Assembly (NCBI GenBank): GCA_016872155.1
Contig: VHBB01000006.1
Span: forward strand, 1-64,000
Direction of reading: 5' to 3'
Source of the DNA: Sphingomonadales bacterium
Lineage (GTDB): Bacteria; Bacteroidota; Bacteroidia; Chitinophagales; Chitinophagaceae
DNA: 64,000 nucleotides
Part shown: one piece after another, positions 36,577 through 46,440 of the stretch
How the letters are laid out: each line of letters opens with the position of its first letter
Numbering within the stretch: the stretch's first letter is position 1
Program-made: the position numbers and the translations under genes
The notes under the pieces: model-generated
Databases searched by the model: none
Seen by the model: the letters and a program-made list of their open reading frames with translations, nothing else
What the model was told of the DNA's origin: nothing

Positions 36577-38055
36577 ATGAGCAAAGAGATCACATCGCGA
36601 AGCGCAGACTACTCACAATGGTACAACGACCTCGTTATAAAGGGTGAGCTGGCCGACTACTCTGCAGTACGGGGCTGCATGGTCATTAAACCTTATGGCT
36701 TTGCCCTGTGGGAGAACATGCGAGACGTTTTAGATAAAATGTTCAAAGAGACAGGGCATGTAAATGCTTATTTTCCACTCTTTGTTCCCAAGAGCCTCTT
36801 TGAGGCCGAAGAGAAAAATGCAGAGGGATTTGCCAAAGAGTGTGCCATTGTAACGCACTACCGGCTAAAGGCCGACCCGGATCGGCCCGGTAAACTCATG
36901 GTCGATCCCGCCGCAAAACTAGAAGAAGAGTTAGTGGTTCGTCCGACGAGCGAGGCCATTATCTGGAACACCTATAAGAATTGGATACAGTCTTATCGGG
37001 ACCTTCCTATTTTGGTCAACCAATGGGCCAATGTGGTGCGTTGGGAGATGCGCACTCGTTTGTTCTTGCGCACCGCCGAGTTTCTGTGGCAAGAGGGGCA
37101 TACGGCCCATTCCACCCGGCAAGAGGCGCTCGACGAAACGGTAAAGATGCTAGACGTGTATGCTGATTTTGTAGAGAACTACATGGCGGTCCCGGTCATT
37201 AAAGGAGTAAAGACAGCACAAGAGCGATTTGCCGGTGCAGAAGATACGTATTGTATAGAGGCGCTTATGCAAGATGGAAAAGCGCTGCAGGCGGGCACCT
37301 CTCATTTTCTGGGTCAAAATTTTGCAAAGGCCTTTGATGTTAAGTTTAGTGATCGTGATAACAAACTCGATTATGTATGGGCCACCAGTTGGGGAGTAAG
37401 TACCCGATTGATCGGCGCTCTGGTAATGGCACATAGCGATGATGAGGGCTTGGTGCTTCCGCCCCGCATCGCTCCCCTGCAACTGGTCATTGTTCCTATT
37501 TATAAAGGCGAAGAACAAAAGGCTGCCATTGACGCTTGCGTGCATGCGCTGCTTGGTTCTTTAAAGTTCATGGGCATTCGGGTCAAATACGACGATAACG
37601 ACAATGCACGTCCGGGTTGGAAATTTGCCGAATACGAAATGAAAGGTGTTCCGCTTCGAGTGGCCATTGGCGCCCGCGATCTGGAAAATAAGGTGGTCGA
37701 ATTGGCTCGCCGTGATACGCGCGAAAAATTTACGGTTCCGATCGAGGGACTTGCCGAAAAGATTCAACAACTGCTCGAAGAAATACAGCAGCATCTCTTT
37801 AATAAGGCACTCGCCTTTCGAAACCAACACATTACCCCTGCCAACTCGTGGGATGAGTTCGTCTCGTTACTCGATACCAAAGGAGGGTTTATTGCAGCGC
37901 ATTGGGATGGCACGGCCGAGACCGAAGAAGCGATCAAAGAAAAGACCAAGGCTACCATTCGTTGTATTCCTCTTGCTAATCAACCAGAGGCAGGCACTTG
38001 TATTTTGAGTGGCAACCCCTCTGCGCAGCGTGTACTTTTTGCCCGCGCTTATTAA
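36577..38055 (+). CDS. proS: prolyl-tRNA synthetase, archaeal/eukaryotic-type
   Basis: A 492-residue class II synthetase that charges tRNA-Pro. Motif 2 region ([26 protein letters not shown]) and motif 3 ([23 protein letters not shown]) are complete, with the motif 1 helix at about 40-60. There is no editing INS domain between motifs 2 and 3, and the C-terminus ends in the tyrosine typical of ProRS type 3. It starts at the ATG at 36577. The truB gene follows 6 bases later. The overall length fits the type. Confidence 0.95.
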   Translation: MSKEITSRSADYSQWYNDLVIKGELADYSAVRGCMVIKPYGFALWENMRDVLDKMFKETGHVNAYFPLFVPKSLFEAEEKNAEGFAKECAIVTHYRLKADPDRPGKLMVDPAAKLEEELVVRPTSEAIIWNTYKNWIQSYRDLPILVNQWANVVRWEMRTRLFLRTAEFLWQEGHTAHSTRQEALDETVKMLDVYADFVENYMAVPVIKGVKTAQERFAGAEDTYCIEALMQDGKALQAGTSHFLGQNFAKAFDVKFSDRDNKLDYVWATSWGVSTRLIGALVMAHSDDEGLVLPPRIAPLQLVIVPIYKGEEQKAAIDACVHALLGSLKFMGIRVKYDDNDNARPGWKFAEYEMKGVPLRVAIGARDLENKVVELARRDTREKFTVPIEGLAEKIQQLLEEIQQHLFNKALAFRNQHITPANSWDEFVSLLDTKGGFIAAHWDGTAETEEAIKEKTKATIRCIPLANQPEAGTCILSGNPSAQRVLFARAY

Positions 38056-38061
38056 ATTTTT

Positions 38062-38736
38062 ATGCATTCTGATTCACCATTCGCCGAGGGCCGGGTCTTA
38101 CTAATCGACAAGCCATTGGGGTGGACCTCTTTTGATGTAGTCAGAAAACTCAGAAACCTTATTCGTATCAAGAAGATCGGGCATGCCGGCACGCTCGATC
38201 CGTTGGCAACCGGTCTGCTAATCGTGTGCACCGGAAAATTCACCAAGCGTATCAATGAGTTTATGGCGCAAGAAAAAGAATACACCGGCACCATTACGCT
38301 GGGTGCCCGCACGCCCAGCTACGACCTAGAGACCGAACCTTACGATCATCGCAGCATTGGTCATCTTACGCTGGCTCATATCGAAGAAGCGCTTATTCGT
38401 TTTACCGGAACGATCATGCAGGTTCCCCCCGCTCATTCTGCTATTAAGGTAAAGGGTAAGCGCGTCTACGAGCTGGCTCGTAAGGGGCAGGCCGTTACGC
38501 TCGAGCCCCGCCGTATTACCGTCTCGGTTTTCGAAGCGTTGCGTTACGAAGAAGGTATACTTTACTTTAGGGTGGTTTGTTCTACCGGCACCTACATTCG
38601 AAGCCTGGCGCAAGACCTGGGAGAAGCACTCGGGTGCGGCGCTTATCTGCGTTCGCTACGAAGAACCCGCATTGGCAAATTTGAGGTCACACAGGCACAG
38701 ACGCCGGATCAATTCGAAGCAACGCTAAAGGTTTAG
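38062..38736 (+). CDS. truB: tRNA pseudouridine-55 synthase
   Basis: A 224-residue TruB, which makes pseudouridine 55 in the T-loop of tRNA. The catalytic aspartate D46 lies in [11 protein letters not shown], and the domain starts [15 protein letters not shown]. Motifs [22 protein letters not shown] and [15 protein letters not shown] complete the fold. The protein ends soon after the catalytic core and lacks a C-terminal PUA extension, as is common in Bacteroidota. It is coupled to proS, with 6 bases between the genes. Confidence 0.95.
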   Translation: MHSDSPFAEGRVLLIDKPLGWTSFDVVRKLRNLIRIKKIGHAGTLDPLATGLLIVCTGKFTKRINEFMAQEKEYTGTITLGARTPSYDLETEPYDHRSIGHLTLAHIEEALIRFTGTIMQVPPAHSAIKVKGKRVYELARKGQAVTLEPRRITVSVFEALRYEEGILYFRVVCSTGTYIRSLAQDLGEALGCGAYLRSLRRTRIGKFEVTQAQTPDQFEATLKV

Positions 38737-38745
38737 CTCAATACT

Positions 38746-41079
38746 TTATAAAATAAAGGGATAGTTGATGCCCAGTTGAAACTGGTCCATATCGCTCCAC
38801 CTGGAGTAGCCGAACCATTTGTTTTGATAGGCCGCATTAGCAGGAGCAGGGCTTGGGTCTTTTGCTTTAACGGAATAATCGAGTCTAATTACGAAATAGG
38901 TAAAGTCAATTCGAAGTCCTGTGCCCACACCTACGGCCAGGTCCTTGCCCAATCGTTGCAACGAAAAAATCTCTTCGGGGCTTCTGCCTGGCGCTTTCTT
39001 TACGTACCAAATATTCCCAATGTCAGAAAAAAGGGCTCCGTTGACCTTAAATCCAGCGATGGTAAAAAAAGGAAAACGATATTCGAGATTGGCTTCTAAT
39101 TGAAGATCGCCATACCGCTCGGGCAATCCATTGTTTCCATAGGATTGTATCGAAGAACCTGGTCCCAACTTGCGCAGCCCCCAGGCCCGCATGCTATTGG
39201 GGCCGCCTGCAAAATACTGACGATAGAGGGGTAAGTTAAATCGCTTGTTAGGATTTACCGTGTTGTCGAATTCATACCCCGCACCGGCAAACAAACGCAT
39301 GGCGATGGCCGAGCGACGCAGGCTAACCTTGGTGGCCAGGTCAAGATCTACTTTTACAAAACGAAACAGTTGACTGTCGAGAAGCGGGTTACGAACCATC
39401 CCGGTCAATAGCCCCGATTGCTCAATATTAAATCGCAGGTTGGTGACGCGGTTTTGACGCTGACGGCTCAGCAACACGCCAGCCGTTACCGAAGAGATGA
39501 GTCCATCCACAAAAATATTTTTGAGCAAGGCGTTACTCGCGATCAGTTCTTCTAGCTTGGACCTGCGGGCAATTGCATTGTATTCGATGTTAGGAAGCCG
39601 TAGCGTAAAAAGGGCATTGCGGTACCGAAAGTCGTATCCCCATGCGGCGCTATACGACGATAGATTAAAGAGTTCTCTTCGCTCGGTGTTGGCTACATTA
39701 AAGGATAGCACCGATTTAAAATTCTCTCTCCAGCCAGCGGGCAGCCCATTGAGGCGGGGAATGGCCCGCGGAAAATACAAGTTATGGGTAATGGCGAGTT
39801 GTCGGGTTTGAATAAAGTTGACATCGGTCAATTGATCTCGTCCTGTCTCTACCCCAAAACGAATACTAGTGCTTGATTGAATGGCTCTGCGGGCCCAGTT
39901 ACGATTCTGTAATCCGAGGTTAAGGGCAATGCCGAATAGATTTCCCGAAACCAGGCTTTGGTTGCTGCTTCCCTCAAGAGTGGCATTGTTACTGTATTTT
40001 CTGGCCGGAGTAAGACGGATCAGCAGATCGGCCGTATCGCTGGCTGCACGTGGCCGGGGCTCAATGTTGATCAGACGCCAGGCGCCCATGGCGCTTAGTT
40101 GATTCAGCGTCTTGAAATAATTTCGTTGGTCGTATAGGTCGCCGCGATAAAAAAATATTTTCTCTCTAAAGATGCCCGGATAAAATACCGGGCGGTAGCT
40201 AAATAAATTGAGCCCGCTGCGAGTAGTTTTTTGAGGCTGAAGTCCCGCCGTATCACTGGTAAAATCAGGATAAAGATCGATCGAGCCAATATGATACTTG
40301 GTAAGTCGGCTGCTGTCGAAGCCGGGCCTTAAACGAATTTCGAGATTGGCTTTGGGTTGCAAACGATTTTTTTCTATGTCGGCCATTATGCGCAGCAGCT
40401 CAAGTGGATCGGTGTTCGGGTCTAACAAGCGGACATCGAGGGTATCCCATACCCCCAATAACTCCTCTCTGGTAAAACGCAAGTAGCCATTGTTGCGGTA
40501 GATATCGACCAGTCGGTCCAATTCGGCCGAGATCGTTGTTTTAGAAAAGGGTTCTCCTTTTTTGATCTTGCTCTCTGAAAGGGAAGCTAGCGTAAGAGTT
40601 TGCAAGGCCTCGTTTTTGATCGCATAGCGTACCGTGTCGAGCCGCACCTGCAAGCCCGGTCTTACTTGAAAGTTGATCGTGGTTCGAAGCTGGTCTTTAC
40701 CCGCGGCCACCAGGGTTGTATCGTATTGTATGGTTCCTTGAAAATAGCCTTGCGAACCCAACAGGTTTTGCATGTAAACTATAGAGCGCGCTAGGGCCAT
40801 GCTGTCATAGGCCGGAGGGTTTTTGATCTCTTTAACGAACAACTTCGATACCGAGCGAACCATCAGGCTGTCGTCGAGTTGTCCGCGCAGGCGACTCTCC
40901 AAATTCTCTCGCTCCTCGTCGGTGAAGTTTCCATCTACTTTTATAGTAGTTTTGAAAACAAAGGGTCTCCCTTTGGGATAGTTCTTGGGAATCACTCCAC
41001 AGGCACTCAGTCCCACAAGGAGTACTGCTGAAAGAATAACAACCACCGACCCTAAACGGGTGCGTTTGCCTGGGTGCAT
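38746..41079 (-). CDS. tamL: TamL: lipoprotein form of the TamA/BamA outer-membrane assembly factor
   Basis: A 777-residue Omp85 protein. A lipobox (LLVGLSAC, C27) replaces the ordinary signal peptide, as known for TamL in Bacteroidota. Three POTRA-like repeats run from about 35 to 350 (KTTIKVDGNFTDEER, then KIKKGEPFSKTTISAELDRL and RRIAD-type strands), followed by a sixteen-strand barrel. The Omp85 L6 signature is visible near the C-terminus as NSMRAWGLRKLGPG. The final strand ends NYPFIL. With TamB it would form the membrane-bridging complex; tamB is 5.7 kb upstream. The divergent start codon lies 14 bases from the SpoU methylase start. Confidence 0.9.
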   Translation of the reverse strand: MHPGKRTRLGSVVVILSAVLLVGLSACGVIPKNYPKGRPFVFKTTIKVDGNFTDEERENLESRLRGQLDDSLMVRSVSKLFVKEIKNPPAYDSMALARSIVYMQNLLGSQGYFQGTIQYDTTLVAAGKDQLRTTINFQVRPGLQVRLDTVRYAIKNEALQTLTLASLSESKIKKGEPFSKTTISAELDRLVDIYRNNGYLRFTREELLGVWDTLDVRLLDPNTDPLELLRIMADIEKNRLQPKANLEIRLRPGFDSSRLTKYHIGSIDLYPDFTSDTAGLQPQKTTRSGLNLFSYRPVFYPGIFREKIFFYRGDLYDQRNYFKTLNQLSAMGAWRLINIEPRPRAASDTADLLIRLTPARKYSNNATLEGSSNQSLVSGNLFGIALNLGLQNRNWARRAIQSSTSIRFGVETGRDQLTDVNFIQTRQLAITHNLYFPRAIPRLNGLPAGWRENFKSVLSFNVANTERRELFNLSSYSAAWGYDFRYRNALFTLRLPNIEYNAIARRSKLEELIASNALLKNIFVDGLISSVTAGVLLSRQRQNRVTNLRFNIEQSGLLTGMVRNPLLDSQLFRFVKVDLDLATKVSLRRSAIAMRLFAGAGYEFDNTVNPNKRFNLPLYRQYFAGGPNSMRAWGLRKLGPGSSIQSYGNNGLPERYGDLQLEANLEYRFPFFTIAGFKVNGALFSDIGNIWYVKKAPGRSPEEIFSLQRLGKDLAVGVGTGLRIDFTYFVIRLDYSVKAKDPSPAPANAAYQNKWFGYSRWSDMDQFQLGINYPFIL

Positions 41080-41092
41080 GAATCAAAAAGTT

Positions 41093-41824
41093 ATGCTAGT
41101 TAAGACCGTTATCAAAGATATTCAAAGTTTAGCCCTTAAAAAACACAGAGAGCAAACCGGCTGCTATGTGGCAGAAGGGCCCAAGCTGGTGCTTGAGTTA
41201 CTACAGCAGTATCGGCAGCAGATCGTTGCTATCTATGCGCTGCAAGCATGGATCGACACCAATCAATCCTTATTGAACGACCTATCCGTTACCTGTATTA
41301 CAGCCGCGGAGTTAGATCGATTATCGCATTTGCAAACGCCGCATCAGGTGGTAGCCGTGGTTCGTCTGCCCCAGCGTACCAACCCTATTGCCGCTGCACA
41401 GTTTACACTGGCTTGTTGTGGTTTGCAAGATCCCGGTAATCTGGGAACGATTATTAGAACCGCCGATTGGTTCGGCGTTCGCCAATTGGTATGCAGTATC
41501 GATACGGTCGATTGTTTTAATCCCAAGGTGGTGCAAGCTTCAATGGGAAGCATCTTTCGCGTTGCGGTTCACTACCTTGATCTGGAAAATTGGATAGATC
41601 AACATGGAGCGGTACCCGTCTTGGCCGCTACGATGCAGGGCACCGATGTGCGCACACTGTCTTCGTTGCAAGAGGCTATCTTGCTTATTGGCAACGAATC
41701 GGCGGGTATTCCGGCCTCGTTGCTTGCAAAGGCCGGTGCTGCGGTCTCCGTTCCCGGTAAAGGGCAAGTGGAGTCGCTCAATGCAGCCGTAGCGACAGGG
41801 ATCATACTTTCTTATCTCAGGTAA
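41093..41824 (+). CDS. SpoU-family RNA 2'-O-methyltransferase
   Basis: A 243-residue SPOUT enzyme. The N-terminal part (about 1-80, QSLALKKHREQTGCYVAEGPKLVLELL) is the RNA-binding substrate domain. The knot shows CGLQDPGNLGTIIRTADWFG (motif 1), IGNESAGIP (motif 2) and VPGKGQVESLNAAVATGI (motif 3), the site for S-adenosylmethionine. I start at the ATG at 41093; an earlier ATG at 41078 overlaps the start of tamL on the other strand. The target, rRNA or tRNA, cannot be told. Its last 8 bases overlap the end of the convergent LolC/E-type gene. Confidence 0.9.
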   Translation: MLVKTVIKDIQSLALKKHREQTGCYVAEGPKLVLELLQQYRQQIVAIYALQAWIDTNQSLLNDLSVTCITAAELDRLSHLQTPHQVVAVVRLPQRTNPIAAAQFTLACCGLQDPGNLGTIIRTADWFGVRQLVCSIDTVDCFNPKVVQASMGSIFRVAVHYLDLENWIDQHGAVPVLAATMQGTDVRTLSSLQEAILLIGNESAGIPASLLAKAGAAVSVPGKGQVESLNAAVATGIILSYLR

Positions 41825-43052
41825 AGCGAATGGCCTGGACAGGGCTGATCTTTTTAACCAGCAACGAAGGGATCAATAGTACCAAAAAAGAGATCGTGAT
41901 CGTTCCTGTGGCAATGGCGATCACTTGCCAGGGAATAATTTTTACGGCCGCTGTATCCATAAAGTAGGCAGACTCATCCAACGTAATAAATCCGGTCTTG
42001 TCTTGCAACCCGAGTAGCAGTAGCGCAGCGGCTGTTCCGATCAGTACTCCTTTTACAGTAATCCATAGACCATACCGAAGAAAGATCCGCTGTACCAACC
42101 CATCGGTGGCTCCCATGGCTTTTAGCATACCGATCATCCTTACTCGTTCTAAGACCAAGATCAACAAGCAACAGATAAGATTAATAAGGGCTACCACGGT
42201 CATGAATCCGATCAGCACATTGCGCGTAAGATCTTGCATCTGTAACCAATCGAAGAGTTGGGGAGAAACTTTTTTTACCGAGATCGCATCCCATGTTGCC
42301 GGAAACGCAGACAAGGCATAAAGTGCATTGGCCGATCGCTCCATGGTGCGGGGGTCGCTCAGGAATAATTCGTAACCGCCTACCTGGTCCGGCTCCCATT
42401 GATTCAGTTGGCGAATGAGCTCTATGTCTGCGATGGCAAAAAGTTGATCATAATCTTCGATACCGGTTTTGTAAATACCCGCTATGTGCATTTTTCTGGC
42501 ACTGGGCATAGCGCCTTCTCTACTAAAGTAAAGTAAGAGTGTATCTCCGGTCTTTACTTGAAGTCGTTGCGCCGTATAGCGAGACAAAAGCAGGTCGCGG
42601 CTATAGCCGCTATCGGGTAAATGCGGACTTGTGCCTTCTTGAAGAAAAGGAGATAAGGCTCGAAATTGATCGGGGTTATCAAGTCCTTTTAGCAGCACAC
42701 CCTCCATTTGCTCTCGCGTCTTAAGCAGGGCATACCGAGTGGCAAAGGGGTGCACCGAGCGAACGCCTGGTTGCTGCCGAAGCAAGCGGATCAATTCTTC
42801 GTTATGCCGAATGGGAATCTCTTCGGCAATGATGGCTTTGCCGGGTTGTTTTTCTTGAATGCGAATATGCCCCCAAAAGCTAAAGACCTTCTCGCTAATG
42901 CGCTCTTGAAATCCGGCGGCCAGTGCCACCGTAATGATCATGACCGCCACGCTAATGATCGTAGCCCCCAGCGAAATTCGTATTACCAGTCCCGAAAAGC
43001 GACTGGCCCTGCTGGCGTACATTCTATTGGCAAAAAAAGAGATTAGGTTCAC
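41817..43052 (-). CDS. LolC/E-type ABC transporter permease (FtsX family)
   Basis: A 411-residue permease. A GTG start at 43052 lies 17 bases after a TATTTTTG box (43070-43077). Topology is one N-terminal helix (about 20-45), a large periplasmic domain (about 46-265) and three C-terminal helices, as in LolC/LolE, which extract lipoproteins from the inner membrane for transfer outward; MacB is the alternative. The FtsX core (NVLIGFMTVVALINLICCLLILVLERVRMIGMLKAMGATDG) is clear. No LolD ATPase is adjacent, so it must be encoded elsewhere. It converges on the methylase gene with 8 bases of overlap. Confidence 0.85.
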   Translation of the reverse strand: MNLISFFANRMYASRASRFSGLVIRISLGATIISVAVMIITVALAAGFQERISEKVFSFWGHIRIQEKQPGKAIIAEEIPIRHNEELIRLLRQQPGVRSVHPFATRYALLKTREQMEGVLLKGLDNPDQFRALSPFLQEGTSPHLPDSGYSRDLLLSRYTAQRLQVKTGDTLLLYFSREGAMPSARKMHIAGIYKTGIEDYDQLFAIADIELIRQLNQWEPDQVGGYELFLSDPRTMERSANALYALSAFPATWDAISVKKVSPQLFDWLQMQDLTRNVLIGFMTVVALINLICCLLILVLERVRMIGMLKAMGATDGLVQRIFLRYGLWITVKGVLIGTAAALLLLGLQDKTGFITLDESAYFMDTAAVKIIPWQVIAIATGTITISFLVLLIPSLLVKKISPVQAIRFT

Positions 43053-43069
43053 TCGCTTCGTTGTATACT

Positions 43070-43077
43070 CAAAAATA
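43070..43077 (-). promoter_or_regulatory. -7 box of the LolC/E-type permease gene
   Basis: TATTTTTG on the minus strand exactly matches TAnnTTTG and lies 17 bases from the GTG start, supporting that start. No TTTG element is seen upstream. Confidence 0.45.
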
Positions 43078-43139
43078 AGCGCCTCTGCCTAGATTTACTG
43101 CTCCTTTTTTAACTACTTTGCCATTCAAGCAAATTCGTA

Positions 43140-44417
43140 ATGCCTTTTCTATTTCTTTTTTCTCTACTGCTCTCGGTGCTTTCGATACAAGCCCAGTCTC
43201 CCGAAAAAGTGTACCGTTCTTACATTCGGTCCGTCAAGCTATACAGGGCAGCAGATCAAACGGCTTCGCCCGTACTATACCTGGGTCAGCCCGATCAACT
43301 TGAGTTGCATTTTGATGATATGGAAGGGAATCTCAAGCCCTATTATTACACGCTACAGCTCTGTAATGCCGACTGGACAGCGGCCCAATTGCCTGCCTTT
43401 GATTACCTAAAAGGATTTCTTACCCAGCGTATTCAAAACTATCGGGTCTCTTCGGGGGTGCAAACCCGGTATATGCATTACCAGGTTTTATTGCCGGAGC
43501 GAAACAGCGGTCCTACTCGCGGCGGAAATTACTTGTTAAAAGTTTTTTTAAATGATGACACTTCGCAACTGGTCTTTACCCGAAGAATCGTTGTGGTCAA
43601 CAAGCGTGTGTCCATTGCAGCGCAGGTACTGCAGCCCTTTAGCAGTAATTTCTTTTTAACGCATCAGCGTCTCTCTATTGGGGTGACCCCACAGCAAATG
43701 CCCCAGAACGCATTTTCTCCGCAAGAGATCAAGGTGGTCATTCTGCAGAACGATCAGTGGCATACGGCAAGAACCCTTACGCGCCCCACTATTTTTAGGG
43801 GAAATTATTACGAGTATAGCGACGAGGAGCAAACCTTGTTTGCGGCTGGCCAAGAATGGCGCTGGTTCGATCTGCGCAGCATTCGGCTTCGCGGTGATCG
43901 AATTCAACGGATCGTCGATAGTGATACCAGCAGCCGCACCGATGTTTTTGTTCAAACCGATAGCGAACGATCGGGACAGCTCTATTTGTATTACCGGGAC
44001 CTGAACGGAAAATATTTGATCGAGAATCTCGATAATCCCCAGCCCCACACACAAGGCGAGTACGGGTGGGTGCATTTTTCGCTACGACCCGCCGGAGGTC
44101 GACGCTATAGCGACAATGATGTGTTCGTAACAGGCGAGTGGTCCGGTTTTGAGTTAAGTGATGCCTACAAAATGGATTTTGACGATAGCCAAGGACTTTA
44201 CACGAAGGCCGTATTTCTAAAGCAGGGGTTCTATAACTATGGGTATTTGACAAAAAGGTTGTCTGGTGTCGACAAAACGCCCAGTTTCGAGTATACCGAG
44301 GGTAATTTTTGGGCTACCGAAAACGAGTATTCTGTCTTTGTTTATTTTCGGCCGTTTGGTGCCCGCGCCGATGAATTGATCGGGTATACGCGCGTGCGTT
44401 CCGGATTTCAGCGTTAG
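43140..44417 (+). CDS. T9SS Plug protein (DUF5103)
   Basis: A 425-residue exported protein: the signal peptide ends SIQAQ. The family, DUF5103, was identified as the Plug that closes the SprA translocon pore of the type IX secretion system. Matching segments: EKVYRSYIRSVKLYRAAD, LELHFDDMEGNLKPYYYTLQLCNADW, then an N-terminal Ig-like part and a C-terminal part with GEWSGFELSDAYKMDFDDSQGLY. The terminal region (YTKAVFLKQGFYNYGYL) is also characteristic. It acts in the periplasm against the outer membrane. It stands alone, between the permease gene (divergent) and SRP RNA. Confidence 0.9.
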   Translation: MPFLFLFSLLLSVLSIQAQSPEKVYRSYIRSVKLYRAADQTASPVLYLGQPDQLELHFDDMEGNLKPYYYTLQLCNADWTAAQLPAFDYLKGFLTQRIQNYRVSSGVQTRYMHYQVLLPERNSGPTRGGNYLLKVFLNDDTSQLVFTRRIVVVNKRVSIAAQVLQPFSSNFFLTHQRLSIGVTPQQMPQNAFSPQEIKVVILQNDQWHTARTLTRPTIFRGNYYEYSDEEQTLFAAGQEWRWFDLRSIRLRGDRIQRIVDSDTSSRTDVFVQTDSERSGQLYLYYRDLNGKYLIENLDNPQPHTQGEYGWVHFSLRPAGGRRYSDNDVFVTGEWSGFELSDAYKMDFDDSQGLYTKAVFLKQGFYNYGYLTKRLSGVDKTPSFEYTEGNFWATENEYSVFVYFRPFGARADELIGYTRVRSGFQR

Positions 44418-44428
44418 GCTATTATCGT

Positions 44429-44436
44429 TATCTTTG
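44429..44436 (+). promoter_or_regulatory. -7 box of the SRP RNA gene
   Basis: TATCTTTG matches TAnnTTTG exactly. The predicted RNA begins with the pairing strand GGCAGG 4 bases later. Confidence 0.65.
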
Positions 44437-44437
44437 C

Positions 44438-44536
44438 CTTGGCAGGTCTTACACGACCAGCTCCTGCTGAACCCTCCCAGGGCCGGAAGGCAGCAAGAGT
44501 AGGTGGTTGAGCGGTGCGATGTAATAAGCCTGCCGT
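44438..44536 (+). ncRNA. ffs: signal recognition particle RNA, small bacterial type
   Basis: A roughly 97-base RNA. The tip holds the conserved SRP core CCCAGGGCCGGAAGGCAGC, where GGAA is the tetraloop. The flanking CTGAAC and GTGGTTGAGCGG stretches form helix 8 internal loops that bind Ffh. The 5' GGCAGG (44441-44446) pairs with CCTGCC (44529-44534) to close the hairpin. It is preceded by an exact -7 box and followed by a T8 run, so it is a free-standing transcript. It partners Ffh for co-translational membrane targeting; yidC is 8 kb downstream. No 5' extension with an Alu domain is seen. Confidence 0.93.
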
Positions 44537-44543
44537 TTTTTTT
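44529..44543 (+). terminator. SRP RNA 3' end terminator
   Basis: The closing stem strand CCTGCC followed by G and eight Ts (44536-44543) would serve as the intrinsic terminator of the SRP RNA. Confidence 0.7.
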
Positions 44544-44565
44544 ACCTTTATCCAAATCTGTTTTC

Positions 44566-45222
44566 ATGAAATTTTTTATCGATACCGCCAACCTGGCGCA
44601 GATCAAAGAAGCTAACGAACTTGGAATACTCGATGGGGTCACAACGAACCCCTCCCTTATGGCCAAAGAGGGGATCAAGGGCGAGAAAGCCGTAATGGAT
44701 CATTACCGCACCATTTGCGAGATGGTCAATGGCGATATTAGCGCCGAGGTCATCAGCACCGAATTTGCCGGTATTGTCGAAGAAGGAAATAAATTGGCCG
44801 CCATTCATCCCAACATCGTGGTCAAAGTGCCTATGATCAAAGACGGCATCAAGGCCATTCGCTACTTTAGCGAAAAAGGGATTCGCACCAATTGTACCCT
44901 GGTATTTTCTGCCGGCCAAGCTATTTTGGCGGCAAAGGCAGGCGCTACTTATTTATCTCCCTTTATCGGAAGACTCGACGACAGCAACTGGGATGGTATT
45001 GAGTTGATCGCACAGATTGCTCATATTTACTCCGTGCAAGGGTTCAAGACCGAAATTCTGGCGGCTTCTATTCGTACACCGCTGCATATCGTTAAATGTG
45101 CCGAGGCCGGTGCCGATGTATGTACCTGTCCACTCGATTCTATTGTAGGATTGCTAAAGCATCCGCTCACCGATATTGGATTGGCCAAGTTTTTGGAGGA
45201 TGCCAAAAAAACACTCGGATAA
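44566..45222 (+). CDS. transaldolase/fructose-6-phosphate aldolase (TalC/FSA-like)
   Basis: A 218-residue enzyme of the short transaldolase group, which forms a Schiff base at lysine K87 (VVKVPMI). Other features: DTANL at 6-10, TTNPSL near 26-31, NCTLVFSAGQAILAAKAGA and SPFIGRLDDSNWDG, both typical. It transfers dihydroxyacetone between sugar phosphates or splits fructose 6-phosphate. The start at the ATG at 44566 follows the SRP T-run by 22 bases; the frame's earlier start at 44503 lies inside the SRP RNA and is rejected. A dipeptidase gene follows 15 bases later. Confidence 0.92.
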   Translation: MKFFIDTANLAQIKEANELGILDGVTTNPSLMAKEGIKGEKAVMDHYRTICEMVNGDISAEVISTEFAGIVEEGNKLAAIHPNIVVKVPMIKDGIKAIRYFSEKGIRTNCTLVFSAGQAILAAKAGATYLSPFIGRLDDSNWDGIELIAQIAHIYSVQGFKTEILAASIRTPLHIVKCAEAGADVCTCPLDSIVGLLKHPLTDIGLAKFLEDAKKTLG

Positions 45223-45237
45223 TTTAATCTCATTTCT

Positions 45238-46428
45238 ATGACGACGTACCGATCTCTGTTTCTTCTACTGGCAGTGATCGGTATGATTGGTGGAGCACCG
45301 CTACACGCGCAAAAGGGTAGAGGCCTTCATCACCGCGCACTGCTGGTCGATACGCACAATGACTGCCTTAGTGCACAAACACTAGCCGGAAGAGATCTAT
45401 CGCAACCGTTAACCGAAGGCCACAGCGATTATTATCGATTTAAAAAAGGCGGGGTCGATGTTCAATTTTTCTCTGTGTTTACCGGCGAGACCGCCCGTAG
45501 CCCACTGGGGTATTACCACGATGCGATCACCGAGATCGACTCGCTGAACCGGTTGGTGCTGCGCCATCCCGAACAATTCAATTTTGCCACTTCGTATCGT
45601 GAGGTCAGGCAACGAGCACATCGCCGACGGGTGGTCGCTATGATCGGGGTAGAAGGCGGACATATGATCGAGTCCGATCTGCAAAAACTAGATAGTCTTG
45701 CCGCGCGCGGCATGCGCTATCTGACACTTACCTGGAACAACAGCACCGAGTGGGCCACCAGTGCCCGCGACGAAAGTGGTGCCGGTGCGGTGCTTAGCAA
45801 AAAAGGACTCAGTGATTTTGGAAAAGCAGTGGTGCGCCGATTAAATCAATTGGGAGTAATCGTCGATCTCTCGCATGTGGGGGAACAAACATTTTACGAT
45901 GCCCTGGCCATAACAACCAAACCGGTACTGCTTACGCATAGCTCGGCATGGAGCCTTTGCCCGGTATTTCGTAATGCAAAGGACGAGCAGTTGCTGGCCT
46001 TGCAAAAAAATGGAGGCGTTATCTGTGTCAATTTCTATCCCGCCTTTATTAGCAAAAATTTCGTGGCGCAACAGCGCTATTGGAACGGCCCCGGTAAAGA
46101 TTCTGTTTTTGCGTTGTTTTCGAAAGTCGATACCGCTCAGGCGCAGCAGCAATGGCAATTAGCCATGGCAGCAGCCCTCGACAAGGCCCGTCCGGGCATA
46201 GCAGATGTGGTCGATCACATCGATCATATCGTTAAGCTGATCGGGATCGATCATGTGGGTCTCGGTGCAGACTTTGATGGTATCGGGTTTGTGCCCCGTG
46301 GTCTGGAAGATGTTAGCAGCTACCCCCGCCTTACCACCGCATTGCTTGCGCGGGGCTATTCAACGTCGGATATCAAAAAGATTCTTGGAAAGAATGTATT
46401 AAGGGTGGTCAAGGCCAATTGTCCCTGA
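45238..46428 (+). CDS. secreted M19 membrane-type dipeptidase
   Basis: A 396-residue renal-dipeptidase-family zinc enzyme. A signal peptide (ending LHAQ) sends it to the periplasm. The metal ligands are all present: DTHND near 38-42, E in MIGVEGGH, H in DLSHVG and THSS, and D in GADFDG. It cleaves dipeptides, often including D-amino acid or beta-lactam-like amides. It follows the transaldolase gene after 15 bases and may share its transcript. It converges on glnN with 12 bases between and no strong hairpin. Confidence 0.92.
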   Translation: MTTYRSLFLLLAVIGMIGGAPLHAQKGRGLHHRALLVDTHNDCLSAQTLAGRDLSQPLTEGHSDYYRFKKGGVDVQFFSVFTGETARSPLGYYHDAITEIDSLNRLVLRHPEQFNFATSYREVRQRAHRRRVVAMIGVEGGHMIESDLQKLDSLAARGMRYLTLTWNNSTEWATSARDESGAGAVLSKKGLSDFGKAVVRRLNQLGVIVDLSHVGEQTFYDALAITTKPVLLTHSSAWSLCPVFRNAKDEQLLALQKNGGVICVNFYPAFISKNFVAQQRYWNGPGKDSVFALFSKVDTAQAQQQWQLAMAAALDKARPGIADVVDHIDHIVKLIGIDHVGLGADFDGIGFVPRGLEDVSSYPRLTTALLARGYSTSDIKKILGKNVLRVVKANCP

Positions 46429-46440
46429 CCACTCGGTCTC

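Noticed and set aside
38744-38758. CTTTAT-aaa-ATAAAG hairpin between truB and tamL
   Set aside because: It is AT-only, has no T-run and includes the tamL stop codon; weak as a terminator.
44503-44565. Upstream extension of the transaldolase frame
   Set aside because: These codons lie inside and just after the SRP RNA, and the family starts MKFFIDTANL at 44566.
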